This document shows, piece after piece, positions 1 to 13,600 of a DNA stretch of 64,000 nt. The stretch covers positions 16,018,501 through 16,082,500 of the forward strand of contig AP031356.1 in the NCBI GenBank assembly GCA_037833965.1, written 5' to 3'. Both the position numbers and the translations under genes were made by a program. The notes under the pieces were generated by a model that ran no database searches, had not been told where the DNA came from, and worked only from the letters and a program-made list of their open reading frames with translations. Source of the DNA: Marchantia polymorpha subsp. ruderalis (Eukaryota > Streptophyta > Marchantiopsida > Marchantiales > Marchantiaceae). Numbering within the stretch: position 1 is the first letter of the stretch; the number at the start of each line of letters is the position of its first letter.

Positions 1-539
1 TAATACGAAGTATGTTCACGGAGCTTTCTCAAAGGGGAATTTTAGCTGATGTGACTAGCACGCTTTGAGACTCAGCTGAATCAAATTCAATAGTCTCTCT
101 TCGGTCACTCACCGACGGCAACTTGCAATCGATTTTGCTCGCATCAACGAGCTGAAGGAAGAGCAAAAGCGGCCCTTTATTGATTGTTGACGCAGAAGAA
201 GACGGATGTATTAGAAGAACAAAGGAACAATGCAGAAAGCCATATCCATACGGTGGGGTCATAGTTATTCTGCCCATCCGTCGCAGCCTCATTGCGCCGT
301 TTGTTTGACAGAACAAGCTCAACAGCTTGTCCTTGAAACTTTCGTCCACTTCGTCGAGTATTCGACAAATCGTTTAGAATGACTCATAAAGCAGAAAAAT
401 GAACAGATTGGCAACTCAAGCTTTAGCTAAAAAGGCCCGCAGTTTCTAAAGAGATGGTGTTCCGGGTACGCTCTCCTCCATCTTGAAATCTCCGTTCACT
501 GCAAGTTGTCTACTGGGATAGAGTAGCGGCTACGAGGTC

Positions 540-762
540 TTGTCTCAGATACGCGTTCATTCAATTGATTTGCTTCAACGAAGCGGCGGACTTTCGAATC
601 TTCGACAATCCAACACATGTACACGTCAAAATTTCAGATCGAGTCAAGCGATTAAAAGGGCCTCCCCTTTCAGCAACGGGGCCACAGGACGCTGCATTAT
701 ACAACATTGGTCCTGGTGCACATCTAGATCAAGTGGAAAGCGCCAATTCTCAGATATGCGAG
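540..762 (+). other. possible upstream non-coding exon
   Basis: An open stretch ends in a strong donor (AG/GTAAGTCC) at 762/763, about 370 bases before the protease start codon. It may be a 5'-UTR exon of the cysteine protease, with its intron ending before 1135. The short frames in it match nothing I recognise. The rest of 1-1134 holds no gene I can support, and a minus-strand frame at 29-349 has no family features. This rests on the splice-like site alone. Confidence 0.25.
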
Positions 763-1134
763 GTAAGTCCAAGCTCAGGAGCAGAGAAGAAGAGATTTGA
801 CAAAGTGACAGCGTTAACTACACATTCATCAGAGTCGGAGACATTTTGCAACACTCGGTGAATCATCCCGACGGCATCACGATCAGAAGAATTTTTACTC
901 CTAAACTTTATTCTCATCGAGGGATCGTCATCAGAGATTGGCGAGTCTTGAGTAGCCGGACCTGTCAGATGGTGGATGATCGTCAGTAGGGCAGAAAGAA
1001 GAAGCGATTGACAGCGTCTCTGTGCCATTGGTTCAAATGAGCTCCAAGTCTCGTACAATTGCTGATGACGGTTCGCGCATTTCGTCTTCCCCGCAAGTGC
1101 AAGCCTACACTGACCTCCGCCAGCTGCGTCGTCA

Positions 1135-2606
1135 ATGATGGCAAGGAGTATTCCCCCTTATATGCTGTCAGTAATATTTCTGACTCTGAGCTTGAGCTGC
1201 ACGAGACGAAGTACTGTCGCCGCAATCCGTCAGTTCGAGGAGGATTCAGAGTCCAGATATAGATCCAGACCATTGAGAATACCGGAGCCCGGAGCACGAT
1301 CCGAAGAGACTGTGCAGAATTTGTTCGAGGAATGGATGGACCGACATTCCAAATCCTACGGTGATACTGTCGAGGAGAGCATACGTTTCATCATCTTCAA
1401 AGACAATCTGAGGCGCATAGACGAGCATAACAGGATGCCGTCTTTGTACAAAATGGGATTGACCAAGTTCGCAGATCTCACCGAGGAGGAGTTCAGAGCT
1501 TTTTACATGAGGACCAGACACCGGAGACATGTCAGGCTCCATCAATCACCGAGCTTCTCGTACTCCAAAGTCGAAGTCGTGGCCAGGACGGTCGATTGGA
1601 GGAAGAAAGGAGCTGTCACGCCCGTCAAGTATCAAGGTCCTTGTGGTAAGCAATATTTGCATGATAGCTTCTTCACCCAAGGTACAACTATGCCATGAAC
1701 TCGTTCTGCCCGGAATGACACAGTCACATTGCTGCAGGGAGCTGCTGGGCTTTCTCCACAATTGCAGCAGTCGAAGGCTTGAATCAGATCAAGACGGGCC
1801 GTTTAGTATCTCTCTCGGAACAGGAGCTTGAGAGTTGTGATACCACTCAGCGTAACCAAGGTTGCAAAGGAGGCCACATGGACTATGGATTCGAGTTCAT
1901 TGTGCAAAATGGGGGCGTAGATTCTGAGAGCGACTATCCTTACACGTCTGCAGATGACTCCTGTAATTATCACAAGGTGCGTTCCTTCCTTTCATGACGA
2001 TCTGATCTGTGATTGCGATCGATGTCTGCAGAGGTGGATTTGGTAGGGAGGCGCAGGGATCTTCGGTCTGTGGGCGGTTGTCGATGTTATATCTGATAGT
2101 GGGTGAAATTTCCATGTGCAGAAGAAGAAGTTTGCTGCAACAATCATGTCTTACGAGGATGTACCAGCAAACAATGAGCGAGATCTGCAAAGGGCAGTGG
2201 CACATCAGCCTGTCAGCGTGGCCATCGATGCCGGAGATGGAGACTTTCAGCTGTACATCAGCGTGAGATGCTGCTCCTCTCAAACCCAGCTGTATGAGCA
2301 AATCTGCCACGGTTCCAGATCTAGAGAAAGCACTCGACAACACGTCGACCGCCACCTGATTTCTGTCAATGGACTGCATGTCTGCAGGGAATCTACGATG
2401 GCGACTGCGGCACGGAATTGGACCACGCAGCTGTTGTTGTAGGGTATGGATCTGATGAAGGGGAGGACTACTGGATACTGAAAAACTCATGGGGAGAAAG
2501 CTGGGGCGAGGATGGCTTTTTCCGTCTGCAGCGCAACATCGATGCAGAAGAGGGAATGTGTGGCATTGCGATGGCGGCTACTTACCCAACCAAGACCAGA
2601 GACTAA
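1135..2606 (+). CDS. papain-like cysteine protease (C1A) with I29 prodomain
   Basis: A secreted or vacuolar endopeptidase made as a zymogen. Exons are 1135-1645, 1738-1976, 2122-2262 and 2388-2606, with GT-AG borders and matching phases, giving 369 residues. The N-terminus has a hydrophobic stretch ([11 protein letters not shown]) fitting a signal peptide. The I29 inhibitor domain follows, with an ERFNIN-like helix and a FADLTEEEF box. The mature enzyme begins near [13 protein letters not shown]. The oxyanion Gln167, catalytic Cys173 (SCWAFS), His310 ([11 protein letters not shown]) and Asn330 ([10 protein letters not shown]) are all present. Length is usual for plant papains without a granulin tail. 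The box before Cys reads YQGPCGSCW instead of the common DQGxCGSCW. The start was chosen as the first ATG giving a signal peptide; Met at 1162 is an alternative. The subfamily (RD21, SAG12 or XCP type) is not resolved. Confidence 0.93.
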
Positions 2607-3700
2607 CCTGACTAAGGCAGATCGCTCGATCTAGTCCAACGTATTTTTCTAGCCTGTTGCATGGACCTTTACGTGACATGCATCAGGATTTGGAACGAAT
2701 CAAGTGATATCGATTCATTGACGGAAAGCAACGGCGGTAAGAGACAATCCTTGGCTGGAATCTCATCAGGGTAGTATGCCAACCTTATCTCCAACCCAAA
2801 ATTCTGTCACTTAAAGCTGTCCCACGTCTATGCAAACTCTTAGTACATTTTTGAGGCTGCAAAGTTTCTCAATCAATGACATGAAGATGACATGAAGGCC
2901 AGAGAGTAAGCTCCTCAAATTTGTGCAAGAAGCTGTAAGCATTGTCTTTAGAATTTGGTGATCGGTCGATGTCCTCTTTTCTGCACGACTCTACGTACAT
3001 AGCATGAGATTGTATGGCGAGGTTTCTACAAATCTGGCCGGTGCACATATGTTTGATTTAGTCCAGATCCAGTCCGTTTGAGCACTCTCACGGCCGCATT
3101 CAACTTCTTGCCAGTACTTGACTCTAAGTTCTTGGACTCTCGGTTCTTCCAGTGTACAATCTGTGTCCTTTCAATGGACTTCAACTCTTCTCTCCCATTC
3201 GTAAAACTATATAAAACGCAGCTCACGGAGAAATTGAGTCGTACCCTTTTAACTTATTTTCATGACTCCATGCTCAAGGTGCTCGTTGAAAGAGAAATGC
3301 TATTCAAGACATGTATCTGCCATTATGATCAGCATTCTGATCTGCGTACAGCAGGATGTCTGCAGAATATAAAGGCTGCAGTCTTTGATTTTGGACTTCA
3401 CTCCAGTTCTGGTAATTTAACGATGTTTGTTTGAGACACTGTCAAGACAAACTAGCGTTGGTGTGAGGGTTTGGCCAGTAGACTTACCCTCGAGGATCCA
3501 AGCCAAATGTGATCGAGAGGTGCCGGAAATTGCTGTCATGCTGCTTGGATGCAGTACATTATGCAGTAATCCTCTTTGTACAGTTTGAACCTGTCGTCGA
3601 GTAGTTGCAATTTTCAGTTCTAGGATTTGCTTCGCATAATCGAACAAGAATACTGAAGTTCATCTGAATCCGCAAAACTAATATGATGACTTTGCCTGTG
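2607..3700 (+). other. 3' flank of protease gene, no gene seen
   Basis: Mixed-composition DNA after the protease stop. Short frames at 3078-3434 (+) and 3417-3647 (-) have no family features. It presumably contains the 3' UTR, but no clear polyadenylation signal could be fixed. Confidence 0.4.
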
Positions 3701-6700
3701 CCGGAAATGTCATTCTTCTATTGGCAACCTAGTGTCCAGTAGTATAATGCTTTTCCTCTACATTTTCTTTTAATTACATTACTATAATACAGTACCTTGC
3801 TTTTATAAGCTTTAAACAAGAATACTTCAAATACTTTACATATAATTATAGAATCCAGATCATTTTTTTGCATTTTTTTTGGAAATACGATATATATATT
3901 GCAATATATTCTTTTCCGTTGAGCTTATGCGTCGGAAGTAGAAATAAAAGCGTGGAGCAGACCAGGTTTGGAGATGTTCTCACACCGTATACATTGTATA
4001 CACTATATATCGTTAATCTTTTAAAAAAATTTGACTGGTGTGGTCTCAACTTTGATCATTAAGATTCACATTGCAGCGCTTGTTTATTACTTTGTCAAAA
4101 TATACTTCACGAAAGCATTGAGGAATCCTGCATGAATTTTCCCTCCGCTATTGTGAGCCTTTATTTCCATTCCCAGAAATTTCACGCTTTCGGCGCTTAT
4201 GTGGGATAGTGGTTAATTTCTCATTGTATTAACTGATTAAGTATTTTCATTAGAGCTACGACTGCTAGAATGGTCTGCAACAGATTTTTCATCAAGCAAA
4301 TATATCTAGTTTTTCTGTTTTTTAATTGATCTACACTTAATTTTACATCAAATTATATTTTACAAGCTAATTATAAATTTGAAAGGTTGAAGTTTTTTCT
4401 TACATGCTTGTAACTAAACATACTCCTACACAATATATCCATTCATCATCGAACACAAAATTTCAAAAACTCTTATATGTATTTTTTTAATAAAATTTTA
4501 CATTAATACAAGAACTTTTACTCATATTTTGTTGAAGTGATTTTATACCTCTTGAATCTATTAATATATTATTAATTATATTAAATTATTACTATTATTA
4601 TGTAAATTCATTTTACTGAGATTAAAATTTCTCGATCAGTTTTTATGAGGATTAAAACATATCAACATGATCTTGATCTAGCTAGTAAATTTTCTAAAAG
4701 TTTTTTTTATCTCCATGTTGAGATAATGACATGACATTTTGAACAATCAACATGTAAAGTATCAATTTGCCAAAAAATTAAATTTATATTTCCTCCAATT
4801 AATCAAATACTTGTATTTAGTTAAAGATATCAAATAATGATTGCACAAAAATTTGTAAAATTTAACACCAAATCTTTGATAAAAGATAAAAGATATGAAA
4901 CTATGATTTCAAACTATAAAAGAAAGTTGTTCATAATTCTTATTGTGTCAGTAAAACTAATGTGAAATCATTTTTTTATTCTATTAAATCAATATGTTTG
5001 TAAAAAATCTAGGTTAATTTTTTGAAATTGATTTACAAATTTTTTTTCATTTTTTTATTTCAAAAAATCTATAAGATTTTCTTGAAAATAACTTAAACAT
5101 GAAAGTTATCAAATGAGGAGTTTGAAAGATCTCCAAGACAAAAGTTCAGGGTGATAACTCGAGAATGATTGCAAGAGTGAAAGAAATAAAAAAAACTACA
5201 AAAAGCAAGCAAAGTTGAACTTAAAGCTCCAATTTACGTCAAACATGCCATGATTGCTGCTTGCTGGCAGCCGAATTTACCTCATTGTTTAGAAATATTT
5301 TCTTTGATCAATAAATACAAGTACCTTGTACAACAAACATGTTGATGATTTTCAAAATTTTCCATTTGTAGTCTGTTTCTTCTATGTATATCACAACATC
5401 AAAACAACATGATGCTGAACATGTATCAAAATACATTTATACATTAAGTGTTTTGGCGAAAGCAGCAGTAGTGTATAAATGTAAGTGTGCATGATGTGTA
5501 AGATTTTCAATCAGATGTTGTTGTCAAAAAAAAGAATGAGACTAAATTCAAAATGAGATTATGAGTTGTTGAAAGCATTTGTTGAATGGGGTTCTGATTA
5601 TGACGATATTCACAGTTTGCTTGTTCTAAATATATACCCATGCTCCAATTGCTTTTTGATCATAGTTTAGTGTTTGTGAAGCAAAGTATTAGAAAATAGT
5701 TAGTTAGTTCACTATAAGCAAAATTTAACTGAGTCATTTTAATGATGATCACGCTGGAGTTTATTGAAAGATATCAGTAGAATGAAAGTATTAGGTTCAT
5801 CATAAAGCAAAATTTGACCTAGCAGAGGCTTGAGATCATTATAATCATAATCATGCTTGAGTTAACTAAAAGAGAAGCAATAGGAACAAGGAGATACGCT
5901 CATTATAAAGCTAATTTTAATGAAGCAGACGCTAAGATTCATATAAACACAATCAAACCCGAGTTAGCTAAAAGAGGTGATTGATACAAGAAGCACAGCA
6001 AATATATAAATGACAGATAACGTAAATTGGAGCTCACATTAGACACATATTAAATTTGTTCCGCATTTCAAAAAACTTGATATCATGTGATGTTAGATAA
6101 TCAAGCATGCAACAATTTTCTTTATTAATTTCATTTTCTCACATTATGGAAGTATGATCTCATAGTATTTTACTTAAAATACCTTGCAAATATTATCATA
6201 GTAAACAATTTGAAGTATTGAATCAGAGGTCTAGCAGAAGTGTTTTCTTTGAAAAAAGGTTTTTTTTTATTTTTCAATTGCTCATGGCAGGATTGATCTT
6301 AAAATCTTCATTTCCTGTTTTCTGTCACAAGATTGAAACGATGATGAAGCTTTAGATGGTAGATGTTCGTATTATTATCTATATAATTAAGAAAAATAAG
6401 ATAATTGAAAGCAGGTTCACAATCCTAAATTTTCATCATTGCGAACTTGGAAAATTCAACTTAATCAAGGACTGATATATAGTGGAGGATAAGCAATGAC
6501 TTAGCTTTCCACTTAACTTTTAATATAGCATTATAAGATTTTGAATTGTTTTTGTTCAAACTGTTTTAAGCATTAACTAATAGATTTTAGTTAAGAAGTT
6601 AAAACAATATGCTACTTATATGATTGAATATTTCACAAAAGAAATAATTAGCAACTAAATTTTGTCGCAGAAACAACTGTCAACAATAGCTGAAACAACA

Positions 6701-9700
6701 ATTTTATCAAAAATAAGAAGATCCTACCCAAATTGTAGAGTGAAAACAAAAATAGCTTGAATTTTTTAAAAAATTAACCCTTATTTTCAAGATTTTATCA
6801 TAAAAAGTCTTTGATTCAAGATTTTATTTTAAATTTTAGTGCAAATATCTTTGCAGGAAAATTTCTACAACATAATGAATCCAATATAAAAAATTGATGG
6901 TATTTTTTAATTAATCCGAATTAATAAAGTTTGAGCAAGGTATTGAGGCTTAAATCATACATCTTCAATCATTAGGACAGAAAAAATCTTCAAGACATAT
7001 GTGTATCATTATACTTATTAGCCAAATTTGATTTTCAATAAAAAAAAAAGAATTTCTTTTTCTACATCATTGAACATTTCTGAGTGATAATTCTATTGCA
7101 AATGTTTTTCGTATTATATATAAGACATCTTGAAATGAATCAATTTTAAAAATAAAAACTATCATTTAAATACCAAATATCACGTTGATGTCTTTTATTA
7201 TCCGGTGATTGATACTTGAAATTTTTGAAAAGTGTTGGATTAAAAAAAAAACTCAATTTATTTTCTGTGAATTATTGTCACATGTTTGGTTTCTTACGTA
7301 GGTATAATTAATAAAGAGATATAAATGATTGTTGACTGATAACTCACCATAAATTATTAAAATGTAATTTCCTTCATTCTCATCCAATACAACACTTAAT
7401 CGTTTATGGAAGGTCATATCTTAGATAAATTCAGTAATAACTTTGGATTTTGACATTGGTTTAAGTTTAAAAGTTAATTTCAACATATAATGATAGCGAA
7501 TTATTTAGATTTAGACTAGAATGATCATTTGAAAAGATTATGTTGTGTGAAGTTCATAAACTTTATTTTTTTTCTAACATAATATGGATAAAGAGTTTGA
7601 TGCCAAAAAAATGTATTTGCTCAACGATGAATCATAGATTGATTGATATGCAGTTCAAAAAAAAGATGTTGGTAATGCAAAAAAATTCTATTTATTAAAG
7701 CTATCAAATGAGAATTTTTAAATATACTTTTTTGTTATAAAGTTCTTTTATTTTTACATGATATGATCAACATGTACCAAAAATATAAATATTTGATTCT
7801 TGTCAAATATTTATATTTAAATCCATATAACTAATTTTTTTATTATTTTTGTCTTGGAATAATATTTTTAAAGTTTTACAAAATGAAATATTTTAGGTGT
7901 TTATTGATGATATGAATTTTATCACTGAATACTAACCCAAGAATCTAAAATGACTAAATGCAATCTCATAAGTGATGAAATCAAATTTTCTAATATTTTA
8001 CTTGAGGTCTTTCATGGGCACTCGAGGATTCCAAGCGACACGCAGTTTTGGTCGAGTATTGTGTCAAGCTGAGAACTTGGGAACATCGTTCAAGACACGA
8101 ATCTGGACCACCTGAACACCACAGGGGGGAGAAAATACTCGGATCGATGTTTGTAGCTCGATCACGACACGCCCATCGACACTCCAACATTGTAGTCTGT
8201 GGACATGCAATAAAACGCGATGTCTTCATGGTATGGGATCAGAAGACAACTGAGTTGCAGATGGGAGCCATAGCTAAATCTGTGACATTGATCACAGTAA
8301 TGATCTCCACAGCATCTGCATTTCGAGTGACATCCGGTTAGAAATTAAAATTAAGCAACAAGATTTATTCTTATATCATTTTATCAATACAAATCTTCAT
8401 TCAAATATTGGAAATGTATTTATCAACCATTTTGTTATACTTTTAATTAATCATTTAATAATTACACAAGAATATCATGAAATTAGATTTCCAATGTAAT
8501 AGAGATTAAAATACAAAACATCCAGAAAAATGCGCTGACAGGTTCTGGTAGATTGAATAGTCTACAATCCCAAACATCTTTTCATTGTTGCAATTAAATA
8601 TTTACATCAACTCAAACTCTTGTATGTCTTACATTGAAAAGAAATTCATGCAATGATTGATTGATATTCAATAAAGTAACATTTTTCACGGATGCCAATG
8701 TTTGATTCATATTTTGTAATCTTTCGTAAGTGTAATTTTGATTGATCATATTTCTAATATGATATTATATATGAGAGATTGTCATAAGTTGTAACTATAC
8801 AACTAATTATTTGGTGGAGAATTACTGATAACATCTTGGGTGGATATTATTGATTCTCTATGTTATTGATTTTCTTTGTAACCCTTAAATAGAAAGAGAT
8901 ATATGTTATATCAAGATGTAATTCATACTTCTATGAATTTAATCAGAAATTGTTGAACATGGTAATGAAAATTTTGTTCTCCCATATATGGTAGATTCAC
9001 TCATATTTTTAATATATCTACAACTTATGTTTTTCAAGTTACAAACTCAACATTCTCAAATAATATGGACGCCAAAGTTGATACCTCTGATTGACTTTCT
9101 CAAAAATGGATCATTAGATAACTCCGGTGGAAAGCTTTGAAGATCTATTGAGTAATGCTAACTATGTAAGAACAAGAGAAGAGATAAAACTCACAAGATC
9201 CATCATTATCTCTAAACTCTTTCTGAAACATCAATTAAAATCTTTTGAAGATTGCATGCTTCACATGTACCATATCTAAGAGTTTTCTAATACTTACCAA
9301 TTATGCATCATAGTTTAATCGTGTGATGATTACAAAAGTATGACGTGAATAAATAAAACGTTACAAATTTTATCCCCAAGTTGCGAAACTGTAACGAAAT
9401 AAAAAATGCACAATCCTATCTTGTCTGTGGCATAAAGTGCATTGACCCTTAGTGCAATACATATCGAGAAATGAATAGCATCTTACAATATTATGGTGCA
9501 AGTGGTACAACGAGGGGAAAACACCAAAATCATACACTATAGAACTGAACATTCGAATAGTTATATAATAGTTTATGCACATGTAGTTTCAATGATTGTC
9601 GAAATGACATGTTTATCACGTTGTGATTGGATAAGTTCATGGAGCATAGTCATGACACGGACGGAGCAGATACGGTTACGGTTAATTCTGAGCAAGTAGA

Positions 9701-9740
9701 CTGTTGACACTGGACGAGGTGGTTAAAGGCTGCCTAAAAT
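3700..9740. other. 6-kb AT-rich gene-free block
   Basis: Strongly AT-rich DNA with many A and T runs, stops in all frames and no coding frame of note, apart from the GC-richer patch near 8.0-8.34 kb described separately. The composition contrasts sharply with the flanking genes (protease and GH31). It may be decayed transposon or organelle-derived DNA, but I see no LTR ends, no terminal repeats and no organelle gene that I recognise. Confidence 0.6.
8002..8340. other. GC-richer island within AT-rich block
   Basis: About 340 bases of balanced composition with fairly sharp edges inside the AT-rich block. One plus-strand frame (8048-8341) is open for 97 codons but resembles no family I know. 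It could be a relic of a gene or transposon, or an inserted fragment. Confidence 0.35.
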
Positions 9741-10612
9741 ATTGTGGTGGTGGCGAGCGAACGTCGAACATGAGGCCTCCATAAGGCCTCCAGCGAGCGC
9801 TTCAATCAGATCGTCGAGAGTGAAGACATCGAGCCAGCGCCAGAAGCCCCCGAAGACTCGTTCTCGGCTTCATCGACGTCCTCGACAAGCTCTCTCAGGT
9901 TCGTGGCCTGCAGTTGTCGTGTAGCACTTCAATTAAGTGATACCAGCTCTGCTTGTCCAAAGTAAGCAGGCTCGTAAATTCATCAGCAGCTCCAGCTCCA
10001 GCTGCTGCTGCTGCTGCCTCTGCGTCTTCCTGCTCTGTAGGCGTGCTGGCTGCTGGTTTGAGATTCTGATCCTGCTCCAGCTGTAGCTTGGACGCTGTGC
10101 ATGTTAGGATCGATTTGCTGGATCAGAGTATGCCTCTACCGAAGACTCTTGCGCAGACATTTGCATTTAGAAGCAATGTAGCTGGGTCCGGTTTGATGTC
10201 TCGGTTCGATCGTCGTGCTTTGGCGCATTCGTCCTGGACTGAGATCGTCGTGCCTCTCACTTTCGATCGCACCTTTTTGGCGAAGGTGGGAGAGTCTAGT
10301 GAGCTCTTGAATTTTGGTCGCAAGTGTCTGTGAGAAGATTCAAGATATCAAAGAAGTCGAGTCGACTTCGTTGTGAGAGTGCTGTTTGCCAGTCTGTCAT
10401 GCAATTCTCTCTCTGTGGGTCTCGTGCGGCTCTGTCTGACTTCCTCTGTTGGAGGGTGCAGCGTAAATTCTCATTCTTGGCTCCTGGAATTTCTGGAATT
10501 AGCGTCTGGCCGAGGCAGGTAGAGTGTGATCTTCCAATCTCCGCAAGCGGCCTCTGTAAACAACGCATTTGAATTCTTCAATCAGGAATCTGATTTTACT
10601 CTGCACTTCTGA
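9740..10612 (+). promoter_or_regulatory. upstream region of GH31 gene
   Basis: Composition returns to genic levels about 870 bases before the first ATG of the GH31 gene. It includes a short GCT/CTG-rich run near 9997-10024. Several short frames exist but none is convincing. One acidic, serine-rich frame near 9790-9950 lacks a start codon. It likely holds the promoter and 5' UTR; no TATA box was assigned. Confidence 0.4.
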
Positions 10613-13600
10613 TTGCACTGTAGTTTGCAGCTCGCAGCATTCTGTAGCAGAGTTGTATTCATAGCCTCTTCACTGACTTTTATCTGCGGGCCTTCTTCTC
10701 TTCACAAGATTCCAGTCCAGCACGGCTGCATACGCCGGCAATTTTGCAGTAGTCGCTCTATCAGAGCCATTGGCAGGGGGCCGGAGGAGAAAGGATCGGA
10801 CCTGATGCCCCCGGCAAAGAAGATGCTATGGGCGCCCATAATTCAAGAAGGTGTCTTCCGGTTCGATGCCAATGAGGGGGCAAAAAAGCAAGCCTGGCCC
10901 TCTGTGTCCTTCGTAAATGGGCAGGATCGAGAGTCGCCCATCACGTTGACAGCCGAGGCCCACATTCGGGAGCCCCTCTACATCCCTCAGTGCAGGACGG
11001 ACAATGGCTCACAGACTATCACTGTGAAAGTAAGCCTCAATTTTCCATCTTTCTGAAGTAAATCGATTTTTGTTTTCACCGATCCCTCATTTTGCACGAT
11101 TGATACCGTTCTGACCACATAATTCTTTTTGCTCAATTCGTTTTACAATTTGGTTGCAGCTGCCTGAAGGCACTTCATTCTATGGTACTGGTGAAGTTAG
11201 TGGGCCCCTTGAGAGAACCGGGAAAAGGGTAAGCTCTATGAATTCTTGCACATTAAGCAGCAGCTGCATTTGAAATGTCGGTGATTGGACTTCGATTTCT
11301 GTCAGGACGAGGGCATCCATCAGTCAACTAGCTTGTATATATGACCTTATAACACTTTGGTTAGATATAAATTGCAGCATTTTACGTGGTGATGATTTTG
11401 TGTAAAACCTTTTCACTCTATGGATGTTCAACTCTACCAGGTCTTCGCTTGGAACACTGATGCATGGGGTTATGGGCCCAGCACAACAGCATTGTATCAG
11501 TCACATCCTTGGGTTCTTGCGCTCCTTCCAGATGGAACTACTTTCGGCGTTTTAGCTGACACCACTCGCCGAGCTGAGGTAATACAATATTTGCTTTTGG
11601 AGAGATGTACCACGGCAACTTGATGTATCTCCAAGTTGCCGATTCAGATGACATTGGGATTCTTAAACTTTCTGATGAGGAAGCAGGGTGTATACTGACA
11701 CAACATAAATACTTGTGGATTTCACTACAGATCGATACCCGAAAGGCGTCTACCATCCGTTTTGTAGCATCTGGATCGTATCCTGTCATAACATTTGGAC
11801 CGTTTTCGTCCCCTGAAGCAGTCCTGACTGCTCTCTCCAAAGCTACAGGTACATTCCAAGAGTCGAAGTCTTGTCAAATATAAGTTTGCTATCGAGGGAC
11901 GGGCAGCAATGCTTTCATTCGTTATGTCATTGAGTTCTTTGTTAGCCTGCCAGATTGTGTACTTCCTGATTATAAAGTATTAAATCCAGTGGTTTTTATT
12001 CCCATGTCGAAATGTTCTCTTTCAGGAACTTTGGCAATGCCGCCAAAGTGGACGCTTGGGTATCAACAGTGCAGGTGGAGTTATGAAACTGCAGACCGAG
12101 TTGTAGAGGTGGGGAAATTTCTGAATGATTCATTCCTATCAACGCTTAGAAAATGTATATTCTATTGAAGTGTCCCTCTCAATTCTCCATCTTTAGAAAG
12201 AAATTGAAGAAGATTTTCTCGACGTGTTGCAGATTGCCACAACATTTCGAGAAAAGAAGATACCTTGTGACGTGATATGGATGGACATTGATTACATGAA
12301 TGCTTGGCGTTGTTTTACGTTCGACCCTGTAAGTTTACTCGTCACCTCTGAAGTTAATAAGAAAGTTCCTCTTCAACGTTGAAATATCTGCGGAGCATGT
12401 CTAGAAATATAAGTCTGAGCCGTCCATTACATGGACTTGTTGTTGCTATGGAATTCACTCATGTCCACGTACAGTGGCGAGAACTGAAGGTTCTTCCCAG
12501 CTTCGAGTTTTATCAATAAATTTCCTGGTGTGTCTGGTTTGTATCCAGTTTATGAATCATGACACCATTGTCGGGCTATGAGATTGCTTTCAGTAACACA
12601 GCATATCGGCTTGCATTCTCATGTGCAGTGTTGCCACAGAGAACTCTTCACGTAATCCAGAGACACATGTTTGTGTATTAGGTTTCAATCTCTCGCTAAT
12701 GGTACAATGATTTGTGGCCCAGGAAACGTTTCCTGAACCAGCCAAGCTCTCCGATTTGCTGCATGAGAAGGGTTTCAAGGGTGTGTGGATGCTTGATCCT
12801 GGCATCAAGCAAGAACCAGGCTGGTCTGTATATGACTCTGGAACGGCTGAGGATGTTTGGGTCCTTCAGGCGAACAAGAAACCTTACGCTGGTAAGACTG
12901 ACTTCAGTCTGTACTGTCGTTCAATGTTTTCTCAGGGCGCTCCATGGAACTGCATAAAACGAGTTTTTTTATGCACGTCTAGAAGTTGTACAAAAATCAA
13001 TGACTTAGATAACCATATGCGCACAAAATTCTCTCGTCTTCGACACTAGTATTCAGATACCATTGAATGGATTGCAATGATGAATAATTATTTAGCCCGT
13101 GAATAATGTGTCTTTGCAGGTGAAGTGTGGCCTGGTCCATGTTGTTTCCCAGATTACACTCAAGCAAAAACTAGGAAATGGTGGGGAGGGCTGGTAAAAG
13201 ACTTTGTCAAGATCGGTGTCGATGGGATTTGGAATGACATGAATGAACCTGCAGTCTTTAAGGTACTCATTTTGCTCTTAAGCTTTGATTCGGTTTTTTG
13301 CACCTTAAAAAGTGTCTTCGGATGAAGTTAATCTCGATATCTCCGTCGTGCGCAGAGTTTGTCAAAGACGATGCCTGATACAAACATTCATAGAGGAGAC
13401 GAAGATCTCGGTGGAAGCCAAAATCACCAGCACTACCACAATGTACCTATCATGCTTTTTTAGAAAGATTTGAATGCATACCGAACTAACGGTCTGCATG
13501 CGTTGCATTTGATTTTTTGAGTCCGCCTTTTTCAAGACTTTTGTTTCACTAATTGATGATTCATGGAACAATCAAGCTAAAAGCTGGAAGAAGTGTTTTG

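Noticed and set aside
29..349. Minus-strand 106-codon frame at the left edge
   Set aside because: No domain, no splice context, and another frame of similar length overlaps; not supportable as a gene.
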